NCBI GenBank assembly: GCA_023078555.1
Contig: CM041198.1
Span: 1-64,000 of the forward strand
From: Ulva prolifera
Taxonomy: Eukaryota; Chlorophyta; Ulvophyceae; Ulvales; Ulvaceae
Reading direction: 5' to 3'
Length of the DNA: 64,000 bases
A program made the position numbers and the translations under genes. Positions 1-11,800 of this stretch are shown one piece after another (position 1 is the first letter of the stretch; every line of letters begins with the position of its first letter). A model generated the notes under the pieces. The model did no database searches. It was not told the DNA's origin and worked only from the letters and a program-made list of their open reading frames with translations.

Positions 1-1300
1 CCATGCGGTGAAATTCTGTATGTCATCCATGCGTTGTTGTTTCAGTTCCATATGTATGTATGTATGTATGCATGATTACAGAGCCGTATCCATTTGGACA
101 TTGACAACTCCGAAATCCGGGACCGAAAGAGGCATCCAAGCAACATGCTGCCGCAAACTCTGACTTGCGCCACAGAATGCAACAACACGAGCCAATTCAC
201 CGAGAGGGGACGGGCGATTTGCAACACCCGACACCCCAGCATCACCACCAACACCATCAACACCGACAATAAGCACAACCGCTACATCAGACCACGAAAC
301 ACCAGAGGCACTGTCATAAGGACCTGGCCGTGCGAGCAACTGCCGCACCAAAACCGCAACGGCGGAGACATGCCGATCACGATGTGCCACTGGGACAGGT
401 GGCAGAACTGCCCCGATGGGTGCACGTGCGATGTAGGATGTGAAGACATCAGCAGCACGTGAATATTCCAAATGCTTTTCACTACGGTGCCTACACAAGA
501 AAGGAGACAGACCCGAACGAGCAGACAGTAGCACACGCACAAGACCGGGCTCAACGGAGTCCATAAACGGGGCTAGTGACCCTAGTTCGTGTGTGCCAAA
601 GCTACCTCGAATCGCACTTGCAATCAATACATGTATGAACTGCGACTGACATGACGCACAGTTAAGTGTCAATCATATCACATGATTGTCACATCCCAGC
701 CATGTTTGATTCATGGCAATTTCTTAACCGTTTGGATTGGTACTGATCCGTGATCACCATACATCGGGTTATCAGGTCAGAACCTGCATCCATCACAATT
801 GGTGAGAGACACGCGCGAACACATTTCTGAAGTTTTCTTGTGCAGGTGGACTGAGACTGAGGAAAGCTAACACAAGAGTAAATCTACATTGTGCCTCAAG
901 TTCCAGTTGTACCAGAGTCGTATGCAAAACCATCCGAACTGGTGGGACGAATGATAAATACTTGTAGGCGTGTAAGGTTGATTTACATGGTGGAGAGATG
1001 CAATATTGGGATTGTTCATCCTCAAAACATGCCATCGAGCTTCGCAACCAACATTTTGACATGCCTACCCGATGATACAATCCGCATCCTGCGGCAAATG
1101 AATTGGCATTAAGTGACTGGCATCAAGCAGTAGTATCTCGAGGCAGTCGCGCGTATCGTGTCGAGCCTGTTGCTCCAATCTGGGGCGTGCCAAGGTATAG
1201 ACATGCTCGGCGCCATCACACCGTGACGCCATCTGCCATGAAGTGCTGCTGTGCATTCACATTTGCACACTGCGGATCAATAATGTGCAGAACTTTAGCT
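1..1300. other. No gene recognised
   Basis: Only short overlapping ORFs without recognisable motifs. It holds one copy of a dispersed short repeat (about 76-118), listed separately. The stretch from about 1225 has weak similarity to the following satellite (the words for catctgccatgaagtg), so the array edge is degenerate. Confidence 0.6.
76..118 (+). repeat. Dispersed short repeat, copy 1
   Basis: Shares the words GAGCCGTATCC, TTGGACATTGACAACTCCGA with copies at 2945-2995, 7727-7790 and 26911-26970. This copy lacks the AT-rich imperfect palindrome (agtaaatctaaatttact) that precedes the word in two others. It is probably the end of a mobile element or a SINE-like unit; which one cannot be told from four copies. 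Confidence 0.6.
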
Positions 1301-1304
1301 TGAA

Positions 1305-2690
1305 TGGAGTAGCACTGCACCAATTCTCAGCTTGATCAGAGCAGGTTGGGTATGGATGTCTAGGCAATGTGCCCACAATGTGCATTGCTGCGTGCCAGCA
1401 CGGATACCAGCATCTGCCACGAAGTGATTATATAAATTCAGATGCAAACCAGGATACGATATGTGAGTGCATATACTGGAGTTGCACTGCACCGATTCTC
1501 AGCTTGATCAGAGCAGGCGGGGTATGGATGTCTAGGCAATGTGCCCACAATGAGTATTGCTGCGTGCCAGCACGGATACCAGCATCTGCCATGAAGTGAT
1601 TATATAAATTCAGATGCAAACCAGGATACAATCTGTGAGTGCATATACTGGAGCAGCACTGCACCAATTCTCAGCTTGATCAGAGCAGGCGGGGTATGGA
1701 TGTCTAGGCAATGTGCCCACAATGAGTATTGCTGCGTGCCAGCACGGATACCAGCATCTGCCATCAAGTGATTATATAAATTCAGATGCAAACCAGGATA
1801 CGATATGTGAGTGCATATACTGGAGTTGCACTGCACCGATTCTCAGCTTGATCAGAGCAGGCGGGGTATGGATGTCTAGGCAATGTGCCCACAATGAGTA
1901 TTGCTGCGTGCCAGCACGGATACCAGCATCTGCCATGAAGTGATTATATAAATTCAGATGCAAACCAGGATACAATCTGTGAGTGCATATACTGGAGTTG
2001 CACTGCACCAATTCTCAGCTTGATCAGAGCAGGCGGGGTATGGATGTCTAGGCAATGTGCCCACAATGAGTATTGCTGCGTGCCAGCACGGATACCAGCA
2101 TCTGCCATGAAGTGATTATATAAATTCAGATGCAAACCAGGATACGATATGTGAGTGCATATACTGGAGTTGCACTGCACCGATTCTCAGCTTGATCCGA
2201 GCAGGCTGGGTATGGATGTCTAGGCAATGTGCCCACAATGAGTATTGCTGCGTGCCAGCACGGATACCAGCATCTGCCATGAACTGATTATATAAATTCA
2301 GATGCAAACCAGGATACAATATGTGAGTTCATATACTGGAGCAGCACTGCACCGATTCTCAGCTTGATCAGAGCAGGCTGGGTATGGATGTCTAGGCAAT
2401 GTGCCCACAATGAGTATTGCTGCGTGCTAGCACGGATACCAGCATCTGCCATGAAGTGATTATATAAATTCAGATGCACACCAGGATACAATCTGTGAGT
2501 GCATATACCGGAGTTGCACTGCACCGATTCTCAGCTTGATCCGAGCAGGCTGGGTATGGATGTCTAGGCAATGTGCACACAATGAGTATTGCTGCGTGCC
2601 AGCGCGGATACCAGCATCTGCCATGAAGTGATTATATAAATTCAGATGCAAACCAGGATACAATCTGTGACTACATACAATGGAGCAATG
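1305..2690 (+). repeat. 172-bp tandem satellite, about 8 units
   Basis: About eight head-to-tail units with a period of exactly 172 bp: the word gattatataaattcagatgc recurs at this spacing from about 1426 to 2627. Units are roughly 95 percent alike. Each carries a TATATAA box-like word, which by itself is not evidence of transcription. The unit has no visible similarity to the other 172-bp satellite at 48-56 kb. The length is close to one nucleosome repeat, as in many centromeric and heterochromatic satellites (known in general; not shown here). The 78-79 aa ORFs on the minus strand are by-products of the period. Confidence 0.95.
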
Positions 2691-4919
2691 CTGCACCCAA
2701 TGGCAGCTTAATCGAAGTAGGACTTGGCATGGTATTCCTTTGTACTGTTTGTTTCACGTCTGATCATGCATCCAATAAATGCCCTGCTTAACAGGCAATC
2801 AAGGCTCCTGTGACTTCTGCATCCTGCGAGAGCCTAGATCCTCCGTGCATGTATAAGTTAAGGTGGCAGCTCGCCCTGTACATGTATTATGTCTATCGTG
2901 CTTGGTTGCTCGTTGTACGGAGCTGTGTGTTGGCCGAGGTGTAAAGTAAGTAAATCTAAATTTACTGAGCCGAATCCTATTGGACTTTGAGGTGTGTTAT
3001 CGTGTGTTTCCACGGCCAACGCAGTAATCCTTACACAAAGATGGCGACGCCGTGCACTGTGAATGAAAGTGGAAGCATCCACGAGAAATTATGCCACTGC
3101 AATGAGCTGCACACACCGCTTGGGCAGGTACAGTAGGAGGTCATCTAGCACCGCTGCAACATATCATCACGATCCCATTTTCATGCTGTAGGAGGCATAT
3201 TGTAAATTTGGCATCGAGACAGTGAGGCTATAGCTCATGTGGAATGACATTCACTGCGATCACGCCACGCACACCAAACCGTTTGTACCTTTCCCCGAGC
3301 AAAGCGGTTTTGACATAACCTTACATAGGAGCTACTGTAAAGTACCTGTAGAAAGCTTGGATGCAGCCAGCGACGTGCAGTCACCGCAATTATTCGTAAG
3401 ATGCACGGACGGGAGGCCCGTCTTCAAACAATAGAAACTCATACTGTACGCCACACAGACACCGTACGCGAGCGCATAGAACATACGATACAGTTGACAC
3501 GATCACATCACGCATGCACTTAGCAATGTCTGAAAGCGGCGCATAGTCCAATGCTTCGAACTTGTGCACTGTTGCCTGCAACGCTGCATGATTGCCTGTT
3601 CCAACCTTGCGCAAATATCAGAAGATATTTCCACTGAACTGTTGAAGTATCTACGATGGTCTGGAGGCAGCACCGGTTCTGCGTTCTGTCGGTTGTCCAA
3701 ACCACCAGCTCGGGCGGGCCTCATGCATGTTGCCGTGGCGTCGAATGTCCCCATGCAACAGTAGCCTGGGCGAGGCGCGATCACCGCCCGCTAGCTTTGT
3801 TGCCAGTAAAGGTTGTGAAACACGCGTTGATACTTCATTGCTTGACCCACCATCTTGAGCGATGAGGTGCTGGCGAATGCGGTAGGCACCACATGTTCCC
3901 GCGGCGTACTGAAACGTTCGCTGCAACTGTTTGACAGAAGTGGGCGCTTCGCAGACACGAATACTTGTCCTGATGGCATTGATTGTAATGGTTACCGCTT
4001 ACGGCATTTAGTCTGTGATTCCATCCCGTTTAGGCCGACGTGCTTTTGTTAGCTTCTCACAATCACAAGAAAGTCCGACCGCTGCCCAGCCAGCGGGCAG
4101 TCTAAGATCTCCAAATTATGTTCATGGTATGGTTTCTTCTAGCTGAAGTGCAGTGTGGTGGGCCTTTTGGCCGTTTACAGGTGTCTGATACAGGGGCTGT
4201 CGTTTTGACGACGCTCAACACTGGTCCGTGTGACATGACGCCTCTGCGGCATTGCACGTTAAATGCTGAAATTTGTTATCCTTACATCAGCTGCTGATTG
4301 CTCCGTCGCAGCAGTGGCGCTTGGTCGCCAGAAGCACGTTGCCGTACGACATAGTTGCCATTCAGTGCAATTTCCCAAGCCTCTCTCCTTCCAACGCAAC
4401 CACTTAGACAAGCATGCAGTGTAGCAGATCAAATGATATGGTGCTTGTCTGGAACAGCTCCATGGCCACACAGGTGTACGGAGTAGCAAGGTCGATGCAC
4501 TGTTGTTGGCATGTCATCGTTGTTGACGCTCGTGAAAAACCCACGTCCGCATATGAAGGACATGTGGTAGGTATTCGCTGTACAGTGTATCGAGTGAAAG
4601 CAGTTGCGGTGCACTGGCGCCGATTTGCGTTGTTGACAACGCGATGGTTCGCAGGTCGACGACATGATCAACGGTAAACTACGTTGGCAAAGCGCACACA
4701 CCACAGTAATTGTGTTTCAAGTCTCTGATGGATCGGGATGGTGCGATACTCAGCCATGTCCATGTCGTCGCCGTGTGCGTGTGCTGAATGGTCTTTGCCG
4801 CTTGCCATACATTAGATGCTTGATGTTCGATTTCTTTTTCGCAGCTCCAGAATTGCGTCTCCGTGGATGCAGCTGCGATTTTCAACACTGTATTGGGGCC
4901 TCGTGGCGAAAGGCATGCG
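2690..4919. other. No gene recognised
   Basis: Short ORFs only, none with a recognisable domain, and no consistent frame across neighbouring ORFs. Dispersed repeat copy 2 lies at 2945-2995. No further structure seen. Confidence 0.5.
2945..2995 (+). repeat. Dispersed short repeat, copy 2
   Basis: Begins with agtaaatctaaatttact, an imperfect palindrome, then GAGCCGAATCCTATTGGACT. Nearly the same as the copy at 7727-7790, up to the word GGAC, after which it diverges. Confidence 0.7.
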
Positions 4920-5200
4920 CTGCCTTCGATGTTGCGACAGGGCTGTTACGAGTTCCGCGGGCGCCGCGGCACTAGTGGCACCTTGCAGCGGCGGTGCCCT
5001 GTTGCCACAAGAGTGCCACGAGTTCCGCGGGCCCCGCGGTACTAGCGGCACCTTGTAGCGGCGGTGCCCTGTCGCCACAGGTGCGCCACGAGTTCCGCGG
5101 GCCCCGCGGTACTAGCGGCACCTTGTAGCGGCGGTGCCCTGTCGCCACAGGTGCGCCACGGGTTTCGCGGGCCCCGCGGTACTGTCGTCACATGGCTACA
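4920..5200 (+). repeat. 70-bp GC-rich minisatellite, 4 units
   Basis: The word agttccgcgg (last unit ggtttcgcgg) recurs at 4951, 5021, 5091 and 5161, a period of exactly 70 bp. The two middle units are almost identical. Each unit holds the palindromic GC block gcgggccccgcggtac and a ggcaccttgtagcggcggtgcc block that can itself pair (GGCACC with GGTGCC). ORFs repeating GPRG-like residues in both strands arise from the period and are not evidence for a protein. Confidence 0.93.
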
Positions 5201-6040
5201 GGGATCCCCGAACGATTGGACGTGCAGACCAACGTACGCCGTGATCACGCCATGCCTCCTAACAAGACACATCATGTTGCAGGATCAACAGGCACGCTGT
5301 ATGTTTCTGCGAGACAATATGATGGATGTCCATCGGTTGAACAAGGTCACGTAAGCAGACCCGCCTAGCTACGCTGTACCTATGCTTGGCCCCTACTGTG
5401 TCATGGCGTGCCTTCTATTGATTTGTAGTGCAGTACTTAGTCTTGGAATATTGCAGATCGGGTGCTCTTCTCATGAAGCAAGGTAAGATACACACAACTG
5501 CACGAGCTGCATTTATCTCTAAGATATCCCACGTTGTACTGAACAAGAGCCACAGTCGCTTTATACATAACTCACTGATAACTGCACAGACGCCACTCAC
5601 TTGAAGTTGACTTTGTGAAGTTGCATGCGGACATAGCTTGTGTCTGGGTCGTACCAGCCGCTTGCATGGCCGGCGACTGCAGGCAGCCCAGTCAATGTTC
5701 TGCGATTAACATCAGTTGAACAAGAAACTGCTGTCACTGTGCGGAGGCGTACTCACGTGCCGTGAGCAGCGCTACGCAGAGGTCGTTCGTTTGCCATGCG
5801 CCTTCAGATTCGCCACGAGTGGCCATTCTGGTGGGCATGGCAAACGCACGACTTCTGTGTAGCTCTGCTGGCCACGAGATTGCGTCACGGCGGCGGCGCA
5901 GATCAAACTCTTCTGTCTCGTTGACACAATGAAACAGCGTGCGAGATGCACCGCGGGGAATAGCGTCTTTGACGGTACACACAGCCCACCTACCAAAGCA
6001 GAGTATCGCCGATCCCCCGACCCGGGCTCATAAACACGCG
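5200..6040. other. No gene recognised
   Basis: Only short ORFs without motifs. A self-similar pair of words occurs near 5790-5850 (gtttgccatgcg and ggcatggcaaacgcacg, inverted). Nothing else seen. Confidence 0.45.
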
Positions 6041-6159
6041 GTGCCCGCGCATAAAGATGCCTCGAATGGGTAAGGGGATAAGTGCGGATTTATGCGCGGG
6101 CTTATGTGGCGGTCATGTCATAATTATGGCTCCAATATGCGCGACCACCCAGTGCGACG
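6040..6159 (-). mobile_element. Terminus of a TIR transposon
   Basis: Positions 6136-6159 are the exact reverse complement of 62955-62978, a 24-bp terminal inverted repeat that starts CGTCGCACTGGGTGGTCGCG when read inward. Inside it the word GCGCATAA/TTATGCGC recurs (about 6046, 6085, 6137), as do inverted copies at the other terminus, a layout typical of transposase-binding subterminal repeats. The element extends from here to the left, toward the window start. It interrupts a retroelement ORF between codons for EDR and KRDR; only TT can be a target duplication. Confidence 0.75.
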
Positions 6160-6850
6160 TTCCTGTCCTCCGCCCGCTCCGCCGTCGCACCCGTCTCCCG
6201 CGCCGCAGCGGCCACGTATGAGGCCGCCGGCGCATGCGTGACCACGACGTCCACGGCCGCCATCTCCAGGCGCGGCATGACCACGACGACGTCCCCGCGG
6301 CGATTCAGCTCAACACCCGCGCCCCTCGCGAGGGCACGGTAGAGCGGCTCCAGGGCAGACTGCAGTCCGGCGTAAGAGGCGACCAGGCGCAAGGCACGAG
6401 CCAGGTTATCATGGCGCATCTGGGTCTCCTTTGCCACCTTCTTGCAGACCATGGCGTGGTCTGGTTTGGCGGCAACACCTGCACTGCATTTGCACGGAGG
6501 GGGGGGGGGGCGTCCGTCGGGACGCGGAATCGCAGGCAGTGCCACACCGCCAGGACAAACATGTCGTCGCCCATGGTGAGAACGCCGCCGGGCAGAGCGG
6601 AGAGGAAGGCGCCTGCAGGCCCCCCCGAAGCGCTCCTGAGCCACGCCGCTTCCCGCCTGCCGGCCGGCGTGTCGAGGTCGATGTCCTGTAGCACGAGTGA
6701 GGCCGCATGGTCCGCGACCGCGCGCCCCACCTCGCGCTGGGCCGCTAGCAGCTTGCCCGAGACGAACTCGTCCGGCAGGTCACGGGCATCCGCCTCCCAC
6801 CCCAGCAGCTCATGCAGCTCGTCGAATAAGCCCTGCCAGCGCTGCAACAG
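6160..6850 (-). pseudogene. Retroelement ORF C-terminal region, N-side half, frameshifted
   Basis: Read on the minus strand, two frames together give one continuous domain. The first frame (from about 6850 down to 6510) encodes QRWQGLFDELHELLGWEADA, then AAWLRSASGGPAGAFLSALP and LTMGDDMFVLAVWHCLRFRVP. The frame changes at the poly-C run at 6498-6508 (poly-G on the plus strand). The second frame continues with a CxC...DHAMVCK zinc-like motif, RHDNLARALRL, a VDVVVTHAPAASYVAAAARE segment and ERAEDR, where the TIR element cuts in. I recognise this as the C-terminal region of an algal retroelement polyprotein, probably of non-LTR type; the family name is inference. The missing rest matches the ORF at 62652-62954. 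The frameshift in a homopolymer could be a sequencing error. Confidence 0.7.
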
Positions 6851-7010
<160 letters not shown>

Positions 7011-8424
7011 AGGAAGTTGGATGCGATTGTTTTGTTGCGTTTGTTTATCACCGTTCTGTAGCATCAAACAAAAAATTTGTCGTCCGGGCTGGGGCGGAGC
7101 GCGCAAGGGAGCCTGGCAAGCGCGAAGTCGCGGCTGCCACCGACGCCCCTGCACAGAACGACATTACACGGCGAATTCCTACACGGGCAAGCAGTGGCGG
7201 CTGAGCCCAGCGGTCGTCTCAGCGACTGGACATGCATGAGTACATGCTGGATGTCATCTGCATGCTGTGCTTGCCCCCGGCCAAGCTTTTGCCGTAAATC
7301 ACATGGGGGGATGTGGCTGGTCTGCACAGCGTGCTCAGCACGCACAGCATGACAGTCGTGGGCTTCGCGCCTGACATCGCTACACCCTGGATGAACTGGC
7401 GGCGCTTTGTGCATACCAGCATGTTGCTTCGCTTGTGCGCTGTGTGTGCCTGAAGACACGCTGCAGCTGGGGGGCTGCGGCGTGGTCGGTGAGACTTGAC
7501 ATCGCTGAAGAAGCTATGTGCGGCGGGCCGCCTATTGTTGTTTTTCCTAAAAAGCAAAACGTCAATTTGAGGTTAGCCAACGGTGTTGTATGGGGCCCAT
7601 CGATGCCTTTCTTTTCTGCCTACACTGTGGCATGGTCAGCTGTAGAAACATCCAGACAGTGCTAAATTGCAAGCAGTTTATGTTAGAGGCAGACAATGTG
7701 CAGCGCGGGTTTTAATCTAGTAAAGTAAAGTAAATCTAAATTTACTGAGCCGTATCCTATTGGACATTGACAACTCCGAGTTAACGGGACCACATATCTA
7801 GTAAGCAGGCGAGACCTGTTGTGTATGATGTGTGTCTGTTATCAGGCGCTGCTTCTGTGTCGCTGCGTCGTGCTCTGGATCTTGTAGCCAGGCATTGCGC
7901 ACAGACTCTCTCCGAAATCCGCACCACACATCATAGAATGGACAAGCTCAAAACGTTCGCAAACTGATCAAGAAGTGATTTGATCAAGAAGTAGTACTCT
8001 GCGACTTTGTGGTCTAGTTTACAATATCATTCCCAGGGCTAAGCATGTTGGACAGCTACCTCACTCGCAAACAGAGCTTTTCCCATCATCTTGAAGGCAC
8101 TCATGAGTGCCAGTCATGAGTGCCCATTGCGGGCAACGCAACAAAGTCAGCGGCGGCTCGTGGTCCGTATGAGCGAACAACAGCCGTCAGCACATGCACG
8201 TGCATATTGCGGCCTTGCAGCCGCACGGCACAGGCAACGCTCTCAATCTGTGTGTGAATGAATCTGGCTTCTAGAGCGGCCTAGCATGGTGCTGCCATTG
8301 CCTCTCCCAGGCCGTGCATGAGCTATCCCCCTTTTGAGCCGAGCTTGAAGGACATCCACACACATGTACAGGTAACTGGGAGATTGCTACAGCGTACGAG
8401 CATAGATGGGTAGCATCAGGGAGG
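7011..8424. other. No gene recognised
   Basis: GC-rich to about 7250, then ordinary. No motif found in any short ORF. Holds dispersed repeat copy 3 (7727-7790) and a short direct repeat tgatcaagaagt (about 7967 and 7982). Confidence 0.45.
7727..7790 (+). repeat. Dispersed short repeat, copy 3
   Basis: The most complete copy: aagtaaagtaaatctaaatt..., then GAGCCGTATCCTATTGGACA and TTGACAACTCCGAGTTAACG. Shares its 5' part with copy 2 and its 3' part with copy 1. Confidence 0.75.
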
Positions 8425-8810
8425 CTACCGTGTGACCGATTGCGGCTCAAAGAGCTTCCGCCACTGCCCTACCACCTCCCGGGCCGTCGGCCGCTGCTCC
8501 GGCTGCCGCTGCAGGCATTGCAGAATTGCCCGCTTTAGCACCCGCAGCTGCGCCAGCTTGGCAGCCTGCCCCGGAGCGCCTTCCTCCCATGGCAGCGGCT
8601 CCCGACCGAACAGCTGCGCCAGTATCCCAGCTTTTGTATACACAAAGCGCGGAAAAACGGGCGCGCCGGTAAGGAGCTCGAACGCCATGACTCCAAGCGC
8701 CCACATGTCCGTGGCGGGGTCGGCGACAGTTGTGTGCACACCATACTCTGCCGCCTGCGCCACCTCCGGGGGGGCGTATGACGGGCTGAAAGCGAGCGGC
8801 GCTGTTAAAC
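8425..8810 (-). CDS. Kinase A, C-lobe exon
   Basis: Encodes SPSYAPPEV (activation-segment end, APE-like motif), then DMWALGVMAFELLTGAPVFP (the conserved Asp and Gly of kinase subdomain IX) and QPEQRPTAREVV (the invariant Arg of subdomain XI), ending in a stop at 8425. The acceptor is CTGCAG followed by GTTTAAC on the minus strand. The phase (2 nt needed) fits the 1 nt left by the catalytic-loop exon. Confidence 0.85.
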
Positions 8811-11800
8811 CTGCAGATGGTCTTGGGTGATATGCAGTCCTTTATGGCTATGAATGCTGCGTGATGTGCGTGGCGGAGCATGGGCGGCTCGACCTTGAGC
8901 GCCCTCGCGCTCCCTGCCCAAAACGTGTGACAATATTTTGGGCTTCTTGTATACGTACTGCAGTCTAGACTAGTAGTACTGCAGTGTTGAAAAAGTGAAC
9001 AAGCTTGATCAAGTGAACAAGCTTAAGAACATCACGATACGTGCACATTATTGCTAACTAAATGTTCCTTGCGTTTCCGTAGACGTGCCAGTCTATGGAT
9101 TATGTTTTACAGGAAGAGCAGGGGGTAGTTTTGGCGCCGCGTCGCACCAATGCGGGCGGCGCAGCCAAAGTCCATGAGTGTCCAGGAGTGCTGCCCGGGC
9201 AGGCGCAGCACGTTGCCGGGCTTGAGGTCGCGGTGCACCCACCCGCTGCCGTGCAGCTGCGCCAGCCGCTCCGCGATCAGGCACAGCGCCTGCATGCATG
9301 CTGGGCCCGGCCTCAGACATGGCCACAGGTGCAAATGAATGGCACATCACACAGCACACAGCATGGCACGGCAAACAGCATGCCACAGCGCAGGTGGCGC
9401 CTCAGCACACAGCACAGCACAGATTATGACTCAGCACTCAGCACAGGACAGCATTGGGAAACAGCATGGCACAGCACATTAAAAGGCACATCACAATCAG
9501 GGGATATGGATGATGCGCACGTCGAGGATGGTGCTGAAGGCGGGCCGCGTCTTGGCCTTCCACTCCTGCAGGCTCTCCCCCTTCTCCAGAACCATGCATG
9601 GCGGCCATGGGTACCCGCTCCCATTCCGCTCCGCTGCGTCGGCGTTGGCCACCTGTAGCCGCACAGCCGGCATCATGCTGCGCAGAACGTTGACGCGGTA
9701 CAGCTCGCACTCGGTCTCAAAAGCTGTGCGCGAGAGGAAGAACTTCACGGCGACGGCCTCCTCGGTTCGCACCCGCCGCATGAACTGCACGACCCCCTGG
9801 CCGCCCTCCCGCCGCTCCGTGCACGGCAGCACCACAAACTGCCCCAGGAAGAGCTCCCCCCGGAGCCGCATGTGGTCCAGCTCTGTCACCAGCCGGGCCT
9901 TCTGCTGCATACTCGTTGTCTCCGCCGCAGCCGCCGCCGTGTTGTATGCATCTGTCCTGGCAGCCACGGAGGTCGTCAACCCGCAGGACTGCGTGTGCAC
10001 GCCCGCCGGTGCCTCAGACGCAATGGCCGGTGTGGCTGTGGCGTGCTTTTCCATGATTCCATCAGCTCTCACGTGCCGTGCTTGGCTCTTTTCGCTTCTT
10101 GCCCCCCCACCACCTATCGGCTCCTCTTGCAGCGCCTCCTGTGAACCCGCTTGGTGGCTCCTGGATCGGCGGTATCTCACAAAGACACCAACCACAGCAA
10201 GCGCCACAACGACCGATGCCGCCCCGGCAACTCCGCCGCCGACCGCTGCCCAGTTTGTGTCGCCCTGATCCGAGTCTGCAGCACTTGCTTCCGCCACGAC
10301 CTCGTCCTCTGAGAAGCACTGGATCAACTGCAGGTCGCCAATAGTGTCATAGCCGAGATCTTCGATGGCTTGCTGGGTGTAGAGGATGTTGCACTGCCGC
10401 TTCGTGCAGCACCACATGTGGTATATGTCCGGGATGTACCCCTGACACGACTTGAGCACCAGTATGCTGCACAGAACTGCTTTAGTTGGCTGGGCTCACG
10501 TGTCTAGTGGTGCCACGCTTTCTTGCAGGAAGGCGTAGGTTTCAATGCATGGTGACGTGTTACTAATGATTCGCGGACTACGTTGATTTTGATTTGTTTA
10601 CAGCGGGGCTCAGCTATACGCATACTCATGGCAGTGTGTTGAACTCCTTGCCAATGCCTGTGAAATGGCGCCAGTTGGCCACAGAATCGCATTGGCCTGT
10701 TCCTGCAGCCGGGTCATGCGCTTGAGCAGCGGGACTGACGAGCAGCATGCTGGCGGGAGCGCAGGACGGCTTGAGCAAAGACAGGTAAAGCTGTAGGTAT
10801 GGGTCATGCACCATCGCGGTCAAGCTTGAGTGTGTGCCTGCTGCTTGACATGTCACGGTGCGGCTGCTCCACATGCGCATCACCTCGAGCTTGCAGCCTA
10901 CAGGAGGCCAGCGTGGTTCCCAGCAGTGGGGCACAGCGGACATCATGCATGAGTTCGCAAGAGGGGGGGGGGGGGGGGGGGTTATTTTCTCCATTGGCGC
11001 AGCGGTCGAACCCTGGGCCCTGAGAGGGCGCACCTGTTGGTGAAGCAGAATCGTGCACGCCAGTCGAGATCAAAGAAATCCATGAAACCACTCCCGTAGA
11101 TTTCCTCGTACGTCACATTGGGCAGCAGCAGCGTCATGTTGGAGAAGCTGAGGGTCACGCCCGGAGGCACTTCCCACAGGCACACAATGCACGTAAGTTT
11201 ATGTATGGTGCAGTGCAGCTTCTGCTTCATGCATGATATCATGAGGATACACAGCTAGTGTAGGCGCGGCCTCTCGGCGGCGTTTCCTGGAGAACGCAAT
11301 GCGCGATCTCTCGACGACGCTCTGCCGTGCAGTGGCGCCCCAGGTGCGCGCCGCAGCTCCGCTGACGGCACGTCACGCGGGCAAAGCAGTTTTGGCGGGA
11401 CTCACAGTCCCGTCTGATGACCTCTCGCCGCTTACAGGCCATCCGGCCTGAACGGTGGGGTGCCGCTCGGGCGCCCCGTCCGCTTGACGCCACCGACCTG
11501 TGGCCTCTGACTCCGGCTAGGCCGGGTCCGATGAGTGTGCGGGGTGCCTTCGTTGGCATGTGCAGGGACTGCGGAGCCGGCTTGGGCGGTGCATTGTCCT
11601 GGGTGCGGTGCGGCGTGGGCCGGCGGGGCTGCGCGGCGGTGTGCCGGGCTGGCGTGGTGTGCTGTGGCTCGGTGGGGTGGGGGTGGGTCTTGGGGCTAGG
11701 GCGGCCCCCGGCAATCGGGCGGCCATGATGGGCTGCCTCAGGCAGCGGTGTGTTGGGTTTGGCCCTGTCGTGCGGCGGCGGGCGTTGTGGTGTTGGTGGT

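Noticed and set aside
1305-2690. CRISPR array
   Set aside because: Units are contiguous tandem copies without unique spacers, in a eukaryotic context; the same holds for the arrays at 47-56 kb.
1428-2696. Series of 65-79 aa ORFs in the first satellite
   Set aside because: They repeat every 172 bp in step with the array and have no start context or family; they follow from the tandem period.
4816-5058. Collagen-like or GPRG-repeat protein
   Set aside because: Frames repeat only because the unit is 70 bp; equally long frames exist on both strands and none extends beyond the repeat.
9510-10268. Long plus-strand ORFs opposite the kinase N-lobe exons (A and B)
   Set aside because: The minus strand carries recognisable kinase motifs, consistent splice phases and paralogue conservation; the plus frames are GC-rich shadows.
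11417-11728. Plus-strand 103-aa ORF conserved at 25862-26173
   Set aside because: Conserved only because the DNA is duplicated; A/B differences show no synonymous bias and no domain is recognised.
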